From: Phyllostachys edulis
Lineage: Eukaryota > Streptophyta > Magnoliopsida > Poales > Poaceae
Assembly (NCBI GenBank): GCA_036346405.1
Contig: CM070548.1
Span: 48,527,779-48,591,778, forward strand
DNA length: 64,000 bases
Reading direction: 5' to 3'
The number at the start of each line of letters is the position of its first letter. Positions within the stretch are counted from its first letter, which is position 1. Both the position numbers and the translations under genes were made by a program. A model generated the notes under the pieces. The model ran no database searches and was not told the DNA's origin. It worked only from the letters and a program-made list of their open reading frames with translations. Positions 31,981-42,420 of this stretch are shown one piece after another.

Positions 31981-32376
31981 AAGCGGTGGAACCAGAGGAA
32001 CACAGAGGTGGTCCAAAGGACACGGGGAGGTCCAAAGGAAACACACAACCCCGAGTTTGGACTTTCGGTTAACAAGGATATTTGAAACACAAACTCGAGC
32101 CTGGACCTAAGGGAATATCCAAACATAGGGGAGGTCTGGGACCTAAGGCTAGGCCGCGGGGTACACAGGGCAACCAGAGAAGGAAAACGAAAGCCAAAGA
32201 GCACTAACAACTCGAGATCGACCAAAAGAGTTAATTGGAGTTCAATTTAGTCAAGTTAAATCTACAAATTTTACAAAATTCCAGGTTAAGCTTGAGCAAA
32301 TGACAGAACCAAATGGTTACTTTTGAGTTTTGAAAATTTTTCAAAAAGGCTCCAAAAATTGGGATGTTACAATCGT

Positions 32377-32845
32377 GTACCTTACTTGGATCAACAACGA
32401 CACCACCTTCAGATAGCACATGACCCAAAAAAGCTGACTTCCTTGAGCCAGAACTCGCACTTGCTGAATTTTGCATAAAGTTGATGTTTACGCAGCGTTT
32501 CCAACACAAGCCTCAGGTGCTTCTCATGCTCTTCATTAGACTTGAAGTAGATGAGGATGTTTTCAATAAACACAACAACAAACTTGTCCAAGTACTCCAT
32601 GAACACTGAATTAATGCGGTTCATAAAATATGATGGTGCATTCGTCAAGCCGAAGGATATGACAGTGTACTCGTGCAAACCATACTGAGTAGAGAATGTT
32701 GTATTTGGAATGTCCTCGGTTCTGACCTTGATCTAATGATAGCCCAATCGTAAATCAATCTTGGATAATACTTGGGCCCCAGTCAGTTGGTCAAACAGAT
32801 CATCAATACGGGGAAGAGGATATTTGTTCTTGACAGTGACTTCGT
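32377..32845 (-). pseudogene. pol: RT catalytic region, chromovirus 2
   Basis: Minus-strand text includes PLPRIDDLFDQLTG and TTFSTQYGLHEYTVISFGL then TNAPSYFMNRI. The catalytic box reads VVVFIENILIYFKS where FIDDILVYSKS is expected, so both catalytic Asp are replaced (Glu, Asn). It ends HVLSEGGVVVDPSKVHD at the solo LTR 3 insertion. Confidence 0.88.
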
Positions 32846-33595
32846 TTAACGGACTGTAGTCCACACACATCCGCAAAGTCTTGTCTTTCTTCTTGACAAA
32901 TATTGCTGGGCATCCCTAGGGTGAGGAGCTTGGTCGAATAAATCCCTTATCAAGCAATTCCCAAGTTGTTTGTTCAATTCCACTAATTCATTAGGAAGCA
33001 TCCGATACGCTTGCTTTGATATTGGCACAATATCGGGTGCTAGTTCGATTACGAACTCCACTTCGCGATCCGGGGGCATGCCTAGAAGTTCTTCAGGAAA
33101 GACATCTGGATACTCACAAACTACTGGTACCATCTCCAATTTAAGGGTGGTACCAACTTTTAGAGCATACAGATGTGACCTAACAGCTTTTGATGTAAAA
33201 CTGACTTGTTCACCACTTTCACTAATAATAAAAATGGACCGTTGTGCACAATCAATTTGTCCCTGATTTTTCGACAACCAATCCATTCTCAAGATGACAT
33301 CCAAATCTTCTGAATCTATCACTATTAAATTTGCCAAGAATTCTACCCCCTGAACCTCCACTTTTATGTTTCGACAAATTTGATCGGTTTGCAAAACCGA
33401 CCCCGGTGACTGAATAAGGTGTGGTGGTTGAAGTGGATGCATATCTAATTGATGAAGAATAGCAAAATCCCTCTTGACAAAAGAATGGGATGCACCGGAA
33501 TCAAATAAAATAGTAGATGCGCTGAAATTAACAAGAAGCATACCAACGACGACGTTAGGTGCATCAATCGCCTCTTCGATGGTAATTTGATTCAC
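32846..33595 (-). pseudogene. pol: Protease and RT N-terminus, chromovirus 2
   Basis: The minus-strand frame VNQITIEEAIDAPNVVVGML leads to STILFDSGASHSFV (intact DSG protease motif), VILRMDWLSKNQGQID, EYPDVFPEELLGMPPDR and PNELVELNKQL, then a frameshift near 32960. It is in frame with gag across one TGA at 33596-33598. Confidence 0.9.
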
Positions 33596-34798
33596 TCAGC
33601 CTGGGGCCAGAGCTGGATCAAGCTTGACAGGCGGCCTCGGAGGTGGTGCTGGACACACATGTGCTGAAGATGGTCGGATAGGAGGCAAGCCACGTGCCTT
33701 AGCCAAACATTGATTTGCAAAGTGTCCGGGATGTCCGCAGTGATAACAGATCACACACGGCCTGACGTTGCTGACCTTAGGTGGCTGATTTCCACCGACT
33801 CTTGGTTGCCAATAAGGTGGTGTAGGACGAGGTGCAAATACTGGTGGCCTCAGTGGAGCTGGTGCCTGGGCACGAGGAGGGTTGGGTTGCCAATTGCGTG
33901 GCCTTGGAAAACTGTCACTTGCTGAAATTTGAACTACCCTCCTTCGCTTGCGCGCCTCCTCCAATGCTTTTCTCTTGCCTTCCACTATTATGGCCTTGTT
34001 GACAAGATGCTGAAAATTACGGAAGTCATGAACTATAAGTGCCAGTTGCATTTCCTCGATCGGGCCATTCATGAAGCGACTTCGGCGACAAATATCATTG
34101 GCAACATCATCTGGAGCGTAACGAGCCAAAAAGTTGAACTCATGAAGATACTCTGTCACGCTCTTTCGCCCTTGCTTAAGAGTGAGAAACTATTGCTGCT
34201 TGATCATCATGACTCCTTTCAGAATGTGTACTTCGCGGAAGGCTTCCTTGAACTCGTCCCAAGTCGGGACGTGTCCAGATGGCTGGATAGCATAAAAATT
34301 GTCCCACCACGCACTTGCTGTGCCATCTAGTTGATAACTGGCAAAGAGGACTTTTTCCATTTCAGAGCATTGGACAATCAACATCTTCTTCTCGATAGCC
34401 TTAAGCCAGTCTTCTGCCTCCATAGGATCTTTAGAACTGGAGAACACCAGTGAATTGGTCCACTGAAAATCAGCAAGCCCTCCCTGTGTGCGATGAACTC
34501 CTGCCCCGCCAAAGGATCCTGGAGCCATGGAAGTGTTGCGCGCAATTTGTTCTAAGATGTGTGTTTGGTCCATGCGGTTACGCTCTATCTGAGCAAGAAC
34601 CTCAGCCATTGTGGGCGGTGGAGGAAGCTCTTCTTCTTGCCGACTACCATGATGATCATAGCGGCTAGAAGGCTCCACACGCTTTCCTCTTGTGTAAAGA
34701 TCATGGATAGTAGCGGAGCGGGATCCCGGGAATGGTGATCCCTCTCCCTGCTGAGCTCGGGAACGAGTTGTAGCTCCTGTCATATTGTTGCCACACAA
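33596..34798 (-). pseudogene. gag: Gag of chromovirus 2 (one internal stop)
   Basis: The minus-strand frame starts about 34798-34780 (MTGATTRSRAQQGEG is the likely N-terminus). It has the Gag core SKDPMEAEDWLKAIEKKM, SAWWDNFYAIQPSGHVPTWD, a TAG at 34190-34192, then FLTLKQGRKSVTEYLHEFNF in the same frame. The CCHC knuckle CYHCGHPGHFANQC lies at about 33714-33755. The frame ends in TGA at 33596-33598, in phase with the protease, so gag-pol was once one ORF. TGA where the family has Arg (GRVN) suggests CGA to TGA by deamination. Confidence 0.9.
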
Positions 34799-35263
34799 AC
34801 TGTTAGCAATTCAATAAGGATACACCCGAACGAGCATGATTTAGAGTTCTGGACAGCAAGCATAATGTACTAAATTTAGCATGCATAATGATACAAAATG
34901 CGCAAAAATTAACACCAAAAGAGTGTACAAAGGCACCCAGGCCAGTACAAGATCCATTAAAACAAACAGTAGGGTTTCAGCACGGTTACATCCATATACG
35001 CCTGTAGAAGAAATGGCAACCGCCCAGAACAAAAGTCTTACAACATAACACAAATAATTATACAAATGCTATCCTATTACATTTATTTAGGGATAGCTAC
35101 TAGTTGGTTACAACTCCATGCAGCGAGTCCTCAACATCCATACCCTAGACAAAGTTATCCCGGTTAAAGTTCACCTCCAGGTGATCCCGAGTCCTCTGAG
35201 TCTGAAGGATTGATGAGGCGCCTCGGAGATCCTAACAAGGGGACGTGACCTCCAGAGGGTGCC
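34799..35263 (-). other. Leader of chromovirus 2 between pre-gag ORF and gag
   Basis: No coding text recognised. It is AT-rich near gag and GC-richer toward 35200. It ends at the TSD GTGCC (35259-35263) of the copia solo LTR. Confidence 0.5.
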
Positions 35264-36776
35264 TGTAGGATCAAGGATAACCGACTAGAGGGGGTGAATA
35301 GGAGGTTTTTAAACTTTTTGACTAATTAACAATTTAAGTCAATTAGAAGCTAAGTCTAAACTATATACAATTCTAGCTAAGCAATTCAACACAAGATAAA
35401 TGTTAGAATTGTAAATGCGGAATAAGTAAAGACAAGAAATAACCACAATTGAGACAATGAAGTTTTTCCTGTGGTATTGAAGACTTGCCGGTCTTCACTA
35501 GTCCACGTTGAGGAATCTTGAACAAATCAAGTTGGCTCCACGAATTACGCTTTCCTTTAATCACTAGTGGTTGTTTTTCCTCCGCTCCGGAGATGGTGAA
35601 CACCAAACCACTCACAATCTTGGCACCGGGCCTCTTCACAATCTTCTTGAAGAGATCACCGAGCTAACACCGCCAAGCCGTCTAGGTGTTTGGCAAAACA
35701 CCAAGAGTAATGAATCAACAACCTTCGCTTGACGACACTCAAGTGCAATAGATCAATCTAGAATTAATGCACTTGTATTTTGGCTCAACTACCGCACAAT
35801 GAATGCTCAAGTGTATTTGAGGTATTGGAAGGATGCTCAAGGCTCTAAGGATGTTAAATGTGGTCTTACGCCCTGTCCTTGAGCAGGTGGATGGGTATTT
35901 ATAACCCCCCGCCGCCTAACAAATACGCCCGTTGGGAAGGAAATCTCAACTTCGGTGAAATACGGTATTACCGCCAATAACGTCTTGGTACTACGCTCTT
36001 CACCCATCGGTCAAGAACTTGGCTACAACAGTGGCATTAACTGCTCTAACATAGCCGTTAGAAACTTCGGCACAGTACTACCGCCAACCATTATGCGGTA
36101 CTACCGCTGGCTGGTCATACCGCTCAACAAGGGCGATACTACCATTTCTCAAAGGACCCAAAAAGGGTACCTACTGGAAAATATGTACCGCTCAACATTC
36201 GGAAATACCGGGATGCGGTAGTACCGCTTGAACAACGGCGGTAGTACTGCTCTCAGGGTTTGCACCTTAACCGAAAAAAGTGCCTCTCTGGAAATAACGT
36301 ACCGCCAACATATTTTCGAACAACAAGTCTTGTAGTACCGCACCACAAGCCCGGTCAGATTGCATTGAGCAGTAGTACCGTAATACAACGCCGGTACTAC
36401 CGATTGTTCTGACAATGCACAGTTGGCTTTCCAAAACAAATTCCAAATGCATGCATGATCCTAAATTGATCCAAATGACAAAAGAACATGCTATCAAACT
36501 ACTAGTCATGATCCCTCTTAATAGTACAGCATTTAACCTAAAATCCAGTCTTCCATCCATTTCTCCTAAGACCGGTAAAATATAAAAGGATCCTAAACTA
36601 CTTGTACATTGTCTTTGAGCCATATTGATCTTCATGTTGTCCTTTAGCATGCATCTTCAAGTTATCAAACTCACCATTGGGACTTAACCTTGTAAATACT
36701 CAATAAACATGTTAGTCCCATATTCACATATTATCATTAATCACCAAAACAATTTTTAGGGGCCTAGATGCTTTTA
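35264..36776 (-). mobile_element. Copia solo LTR (1513 bp) in the leader of chromovirus 2
   Basis: On the plus strand it starts TGTAGGATCAAGG, the inverse of a copia LTR end (CTAGTCGG...GATCCTACA). Flanks are the perfect duplication GTGCC (35259-35263 and 36777-36781). With that TSD its other end on the minus strand is TAAAAGCATCTAGG, so the usual TG is replaced by TA. The minus-strand start matches the start of the copia C LTR (GTGATTAATGATAAT...GGACTAAC). TATAAATA lies on the minus strand at about 35896-35904. No PBS or gag follows, so it is solo. Confidence 0.82.
35958..36410 (-). repeat. GGTAGTACC-type palindromes in the copia solo LTR
   Basis: About ten imperfect palindromes of the GCGGTAGTACCGC type, for example GCGGTACTACCGC near 36094 and GCGGTAGTACCGC near 36213, with variants GGTATTACC and GGTACTACC. 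They are spaced irregularly at 25-60 bases. Same design as in copia C and copia B, with a different favoured centre. Confidence 0.85.
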
Positions 36777-36781
36777 GTGCC

Positions 36782-37460
36782 GGCTTTTGAGTGTGACAAA
36801 AACATGCTGTTGAAATGTGGGCTTGACGCTGAGGTCCATAAATGGGTACTAATCCTGCCACCTCCAGAAGTCGAAACCCCAGTGGTGCAGCAGCAGCTGC
36901 GGAGGTCTGGTTGTCACTATAAAGCATGTTGCGAGGAATGTGATTCACGCTGACTCTGATCCTGAGATACTCCTAGGCTTCCCTAAGATGGCGTCGGGTT
37001 TCCCACAACTCGTGCATGTTGCAGCAATGAACTTGGTCCATGATATGAACCAATCTCGCTAACTGGCGTACTTGCAGGTCCTCTCCATACTGGATCTCAT
37101 CGAAAGTGTTCACCTCTGCGCTAGGGCCTTGTTTCGGGAAATGGTCATAGGGTGGCTGAGACAACTCCGTCAGATCATGACGAAGATGGCTCATAGCCCC
37201 CATAGGCTACTTCCTGGATGACCATGGCTTCGGAGGTTCCATGCACTTGGATACAATATGGAGTACTTCCTGCCACCTGTCTTGTGAGAATGTTGATTAC
37301 AGCTCGATACTCCTCCATTCTGGGTCCTCGATGTCGTCGGTAGATGGCACACTTTGGGTGGTAAGTAAAGTTGGCTCACCACATCATATGTCGCAGCAAT
37401 GTTGGATATTCGTCCACATCCTCAGCACGGGTCTCCTTAATCAAAAACCAGCTGCTCATC
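36782..37460 (-). pseudogene. Pre-gag leader ORF of chromovirus 2 (broken)
   Basis: Minus-strand text includes YDHFPKQGPSAEVNTFDEIQ, RQLARLVHIMDQVHCCNMHE, LWETRRHLREA, a stop, and then NHIPRNMLYSDNQTSAAAAA. The position between PBS and gag matches the pre-gag ORF of chromovirus 1, but I see no residue similarity by eye. Frames change several times upstream (37190-37460). The product and function are unknown. Confidence 0.5.
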
Positions 37461-37664
37461 TAAACACAAGAAGACAAGGTAAGTGAGCAAATTAGTTTGT
37501 AAATTCAACTGAAAGTTGGGATAAGGAATGACACTAAGATGGATGAGAAAGAAAAGACTTTCATAACTTAATGTTTCTAAAATTATTTTACTAATTTGAA
37601 AATAATTTCACAAAAGACTCACTAATGCTAATGACCATGGTACTTCTAACCTTCAGTCAGTATG

Positions 37665-37676
37665 GCTCTGATACCA
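37665..37676 (-). other. Primer-binding site of chromovirus 2
   Basis: The plus strand reads GCTCTGATACCA, the inverse of TGGTATCAGAGC (initiator tRNA-Met), four bases inside the LTR end at 37681. Confidence 0.88.
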
Positions 37677-37680
37677 ATGC

Positions 37681-38057
37681 TGTGGGACCCCAAATCGAAT
37701 CTGTTTCAAATCAAGAAATTACACCAAAGGCATAACTCTTAACAGGAAACGAGCCCGATTTCAAGTCCTAGATATGTGTCTCGCATTAGCTCCCAAGATC
37801 AATGGCTAATACGCATATATCCTGAACAACATTGTACACAGTCATACACAATTCATACATTATTAAAAGGTGATTTACAAGACTAGGACTTAGGTCCATA
37901 AGTTACACAAATGATCGAGTGGTCTACTCAACATAAAAGTACGCAGTGGAAAACAATTATAATACATCAAAAGGTCCATCCAAGTGTGCCCAAAACCCGA
38001 AGGCAACTGAGTGGTGGTAGAAACAACATCATTCGTTAGCGTCACCGTATTCGGCAC
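37681..38057 (-). mobile_element. 5' LTR of chromovirus 2, first visible part
   Basis: The plus strand starts TGTGGGACCCCAAATCG, the inverse of an LTR end GGGGTCCCACA. It is interrupted at GGCAC (38053-38057) by copia A and continues at 46505. Confidence 0.8.
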
Positions 38058-39079
38058 TATGGATATCATGGGGATATACCCATGATCTTAGGATGATGAA
38101 ACAATTGGCAATGGTGCTTTTGGTTTGAAGTTTTAAGTGTTTTCGACTAAGTTTCAAATTTGTCAGGTCAGCGGCTGTCTGATCGGCTTTTGTGCTGAAT
38201 GTTGATATAAGTGGTGATTTGATTTTGGGATAGGTCATATCCATATTTGTTAATGCATATGTGTTGTATATTGCATGTTTTGGCTAACGTGGGTCAAGTT
38301 GTGAAGAACTTGTTCCCGGAATCGTGTTTGCTTGTTTATTGCTGTGCAGGTGGCTTGCAAGTCAACGACGGTCAACGGCGAGGAGGATCGGGACTAAGCT
38401 TGGAAAGCTGAGGTCCAGAACGATCATGGATGCCGGGTGAGGTCAAGTGACTCAAGCGTGGTGCAAAATGGACAAGGATGACCGAACGGGCAGTTCGGTG
38501 CGACTGGTTGGATCAAGCGGCGCGGGGGTCGTTGCAAGTGCTCAGTGGTGCCGGTGGGATCCGAACGGGAGAGACTTGACGACTGGAGCCGTTGATCAAC
38601 CTACACGTGGCGAAGCAGGCGATTGCTTCAACAGGATTGGACTCGGTCTTCGAAAAAGATCGAGAAGGGGTATTTTGGTAGTTTTACCAAATACCATCTT
38701 GGTGACCTTTTGGCTAAACCACGGCGCGGGACGGCGCAAAGGAAGTGGTTTAAGTAAAGAGAATTGAAGACGACGCTTTAATATGCGTGCGTGTGTGTTC
38801 CGTTGATGTTGGGCCTTAACGGAAGCCCATTAAGGTTTTAGGGTTAGGGCTGCCCTATAAAAAGAACAGTTGATGGGATATTTTGGCTGCCGCTGAGGAG
38901 AAAAGAAAATCAGCCGGTGCGGCGGCCTCTTGCGCCTGGTGGAAAAAGGCTTTGGCGGCGCGCTTGTAGAGCCCTCTGGGCGGCGGCCTACCTCTCCAGG
39001 AGTAAACAGGAATTTGATGGATTAGCGCCCCTGTTGAATCAAAAGTTCCTGGCAGTGGCTGTCTTCCATAGGAGTTGAA
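38058..39079 (+). mobile_element. Truncated 5' LTR of copia A
   Basis: Matches 44199-45220 at equal length and lacks the last 1284 bases of the LTR. It starts TATGGATATC where the 3' copy has TGTGGATATC. TATAAAAA lies at 38856-38863. At the breakpoint a 20-base near-copy of LTR sequence (TTGAATCARAAGTYCCTGGC) occurs twice (39034 and 39076), suggesting template switching at short homology. Confidence 0.9.
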
Positions 39080-39094
39080 TCAGAAGTCCCTGGC

Positions 39095-40795
39095 TTGATT
39101 TCATATGAATACAAACTACATGCTCTTAGGAAGAAAATGAAATTGCTAAAAAGAGAAGATGATGATTTGTCTCATGAGCTTGCCGAATTGAAAACATCCA
39201 TGAATGCTTATGATTCATTGCATGTAGACTTGGAGAACCTGAATAACTCTCTTGCATGCCTAAAAGCTGAAAATGAATTATTGAAATCAAATGCTTCTAT
39301 GCCATGTGATTCTTGTATTGCCTTACATCATGAGCTTGACAATGCTAAGTTAGAAATAGGCAATCTTAGATCTATGGGTAGAAATGATTGTGATTCTTGT
39401 GTAGGCATGCTTGCTGAAATTGAGAAGCTTAAATTGACTAATTCCATGCATCTTGAGCAATTAGAAAATGCTAGGGCTGAGATTATTGAAATTGATGCCA
39501 GGCCTTGTAGCATGTGCTTAGAATATGAAAAATTGCTTAAGGATGGTTTAGTCTCTTGCAAGAATTGTGCTTGTTTAGAAACTGAAATTGATGCTTTGAA
39601 CTGCATGCTTAATTCGAAAGCATCATTAGTTTCTTGCACATCTTGCATTTCTTTGAAGAGCGAAATTGAGTCTTTGCGCGATGATATGAGCGCCAAATCT
39701 TGTGACTCTTGTATTTGCCTTCACTCCGAGATTGATGTTTTAAAGATTTCTCTTGCATATTTGCATTCGGAGTTAGAGTCTTTTTGTGCTAAACGTGAGT
39801 CACTTGATGTTGGTTTTTGTGGCATCGCTTTGGATAGCTCTTCTTTGGTGAGTTCAACTCTTTCGGACTCTTCTTGTGTTGTCCAACGGATTTCAAAAGA
39901 CAAATGTGCTTCTTTCTCAAATGGTACTAAAACTTCAAAAGAGAAGTACCATTGCACATTTTGTAAGAAGAATGGACACACTTTTGAGTTTTGCTTTCGC
40001 CGTCTGAAACATGAGTGTCGAGTGCGTTGTCGTACCTCTAGGAACACACATAGCCTTTCTCATGGCATGTGTGGGTCTAGTGTCGATACGAGGACGAGTT
40101 GTGATGTTAGTTCTTCTAGGACTTTTTCTTTGAGCGACAATGGTGCTTCGTCCTCTCGGACCGTGTCTACTAGTAGACCTTTACACCATTGCTCATTTTG
40201 TGGGAAGAATGGACATCTTGTTGACTTTTGTTTCCGGCGTGCAAAACAGATGCGTCGAGCTCATGCTTCTAAGTCTCCTAGTGGGCATAGTCTTTCTCAT
40301 AACATGCACACTAAAGAGCCAAGCACGAAAACTCGATTTGTTGATGGCTTCTTTGACACCTTTTCTAGTGGTGTCGGACAGCATCATGGACATGGTTTGC
40401 ATAGTTTTGGTTTTGGTCCACGAGCTGCCTCGAGGTAGGATTTCCGCCGTTGTTCAAGAGGTGGACCTCGTTTTGTTCATCGGGATACACACCCACGGCG
40501 AGGTTGTGTGAGTTCTTTTGATGTTTCTGTTGGTTCTCTTCATGGTGCTTTCAAGCAAGGACATCGCCGCTTTCCTAGAGATGGACCTCGTTTTCCTCAT
40601 CGAGTTGTCCACTCATGGCGTGCCTCCAAGGATGGTGTTGGATCTTCTTGCATAGACCATCTTTTGCATCATGCTAACTCACATAATGGTTCGACTGCCT
40701 CTGGTGGTGGTGTGTCCAAGGTTTGGGTTCCCAAGCATCTGCTCTCTAACCCTTCGGGATCCAAGACTTGGACACCTTGTCTTTCTCATGTGTAG
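39095..40795 (+). CDS. gag: Copia Gag-like protein with CxxC ladder and two zinc knuckles
   Basis: The frame is open for 447 codons to TAG at 40436-40438 and continues in phase to 40795 (VSKVWVPKHLLSNPSGSKTW near the end). The first ATG is about codon 15, because the true N-terminus was deleted. Residues 20-235 look like a coiled coil with repeated L..EI..L text and six CxxC motifs (residues 71, 99, 138, 155, 181, 203). Two CCHC knuckles follow: HCTFCKKNGHTFEFC and HCSFCGKNGHLVDFC (both CX2CX4HX4C). The linker is Ser-rich. This is the C-terminal half of SIRE-type Gag. Copia B has the same arrangement. It could still bind RNA or co-assemble, but expression is unproven. Confidence 0.85.
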
Positions 40796-41689
40796 GTACC
40801 GAGAATACGAGTTGGAGAACATGGACTTAAAGGATTCTGATCTTTTCCTTCATTACATGATCGAGACACTTGATGGTTCTCCACCCCAATGATAGCCTCC
40901 AAGAGGCATGTGCTTTAATGATCGGCATCTACACCTATTTTGTGAGCTATCTTTTACCTTCATGCATTTCCTTCGTGATTATTCATACTTGGCATGTTGT
41001 GCTTGTCTTTGTGCTCACTTGTATCATATTGGCATGTATTACTCTTATGATATCTTTTATCATGCCTTTGCTTGTATCTTGCTTATGTATCCATGGGCTA
41101 GATTGTTATTAATTATTTCCATGGGTGTATAAGCTTGGTTTGTCAACATGAGCTTGTGCTATCTTATACCCTTATTATCTTGCTCATGATTGATTCTTGC
41201 TTATATATCCATGTATCATTTTGTAGTTCTTAATTTCCATGGATGTATAAGCTCGGTTTTGTCTTCAAGAGCTTGTACTGATTTCATACATTTATCATAT
41301 TGCTCTTGTTGTTTTTTGTCTTATGTATCCACATGTTCACTTGATATCCATGTTAGCTTACATCATTCATGATTTGTTCTTAAAATGCTTTATGCTTACA
41401 TGGTTTTTGTGCCTTGTGGTTAATTGTGGATGCATGAGTCTTGACATAGCTTTCATTAGCATGCTTTACTTTCGATTGTGTATATGATAGGTGATATGCT
41501 ATGTGCTTGTTTACTTGCTCCTATGCCTTATTGTGGACTAAGGATAGGTTGAGCTTTGTCATATCTTGGATAGCATGTACTACAATTGATTTGTCTATCT
41601 CCATGCTCATGTCTTAAATTGTTGCTTATATGCTTTCATGAGCTTTGGATCATTTGCTGCTATCCTTGCTAGTCATGTGTTTTGGTACT
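40796..41689 (+). other. Noncoding replacement of PR-IN-RT in copia A
   Basis: No protease or integrase text. The DNA is T-rich and carries a two-copy tandem repeat of about 115 bp (41082-41310; units share TATCCATG, TTCCATGGRTGTATAAGC and GAGCTTGT). Similar T-rich runs with CATG continue to about 41640. Origin unknown; possibly diverged spacer or filler. Confidence 0.5.
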
Positions 41690-42420
41690 GTTTCCCTAGA
41701 TATTGTTTCACTAACCCAGTACCAAGGCATAGACTTTTTCTGTCTCTTTGGTGTAGTCTTTCAGCTGAGAAGAAGAACATGTGGTCCAACAAGTGTTATC
41801 ACCTCAAGCTGTTGGTTTTTCTTCATTTGTGCCTTCAATGATGACTATCACTTCTCGGAGACGAAGGAATTTGAGATGAGGATGATGGGTGAGCGCAACT
41901 ACCTTCTGAAGCTTCAAGGATTGGATCTTCATCTATCATGACTACATCTCACTGCCAAGCAGTGGGACTCAGGTTCGAGCTTCCATACCCTACATTTGTG
42001 TATGGTATCCCTAGTCTACCTTGCATTGGTTTGTGTCAGGTGTTGGGCTTATTGAGTTCAGGGTAGATAGGAGGCTCTGTTCTAGCACGTGTCTTTTCTA
42101 GGCACTCTTCTTATCCCATGGTTTTCTAGGATGCATTCTTCTCACAGCCTAGGTCGAGCTTGTCTCCCAATCACTAGTGTTAGCAGGTTTTTGAGTTGCC
42201 TGTAAGCTTTTTAGTGTTGGTGTTTCGCTCCCTAGCTTTTCGAGTTGCTTTTCCTAGAGATCGTGTGGCGTTTGAGGTCTTTGTGCTAGTTTTTGCAGAG
42301 TCCAAAGCTTTTTGGCAGGTTTCTTCCCCCTCAAAGCTTTTAGACCCAACAAGGTTTGCCACCTTGAGAAGCAAATTAGGGATAATTTATCCCTATGGGT
42401 TGGTTTGAGGGGGAGTTGGT
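41690..42420 (+). pseudogene. pol: Scraps of copia RT and RNase H in copia A
   Basis: ETKEFEMRMMGERNYLLKLQ at about 41859-41920 corresponds to SREFEMSMMGELNYFLGLQI in copia B RT. The last 60 bases of the region (FATLRSKLGIIYPYGLV, 42355-42408) match the end of the copia B RNase H (FATLRSELGVIYPYGLV). Everything between is lost or unrecognisable. Confidence 0.75.

Larger units (their letters stand above)
29423..32371 (-). mobile_element. Solo LTR 3 (2949 bp) in the RT gene of chromovirus 2
   Basis: The minus strand starts TGTAACATCCCAATTTTTGG and ends GGGGTGCCAACA. Flanks on the plus strand are ATCAT (29418-29422) and ATCGT (32372-32376): a 5-bp TSD with one difference. The interrupted RT reads DPSKVHD before and DVLNWG after, which fixes the point. 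Contents: 30-bp array at 31560-31980, TATAAAAGG on the minus strand at about 31202-31210, CTATTCGAATAG at 30148-30159, stem-loop at 29806-29824. It is a different family from solo LTRs 1 and 2. Confidence 0.88.

Noticed and set aside
38447..38767. A 106-codon ORF duplicated at 38447 and 44588
   Set aside because: Both copies are the same U3 segment of the two copia A LTRs upstream of the TATA box; the duplication reflects the LTRs, not a gene pair.
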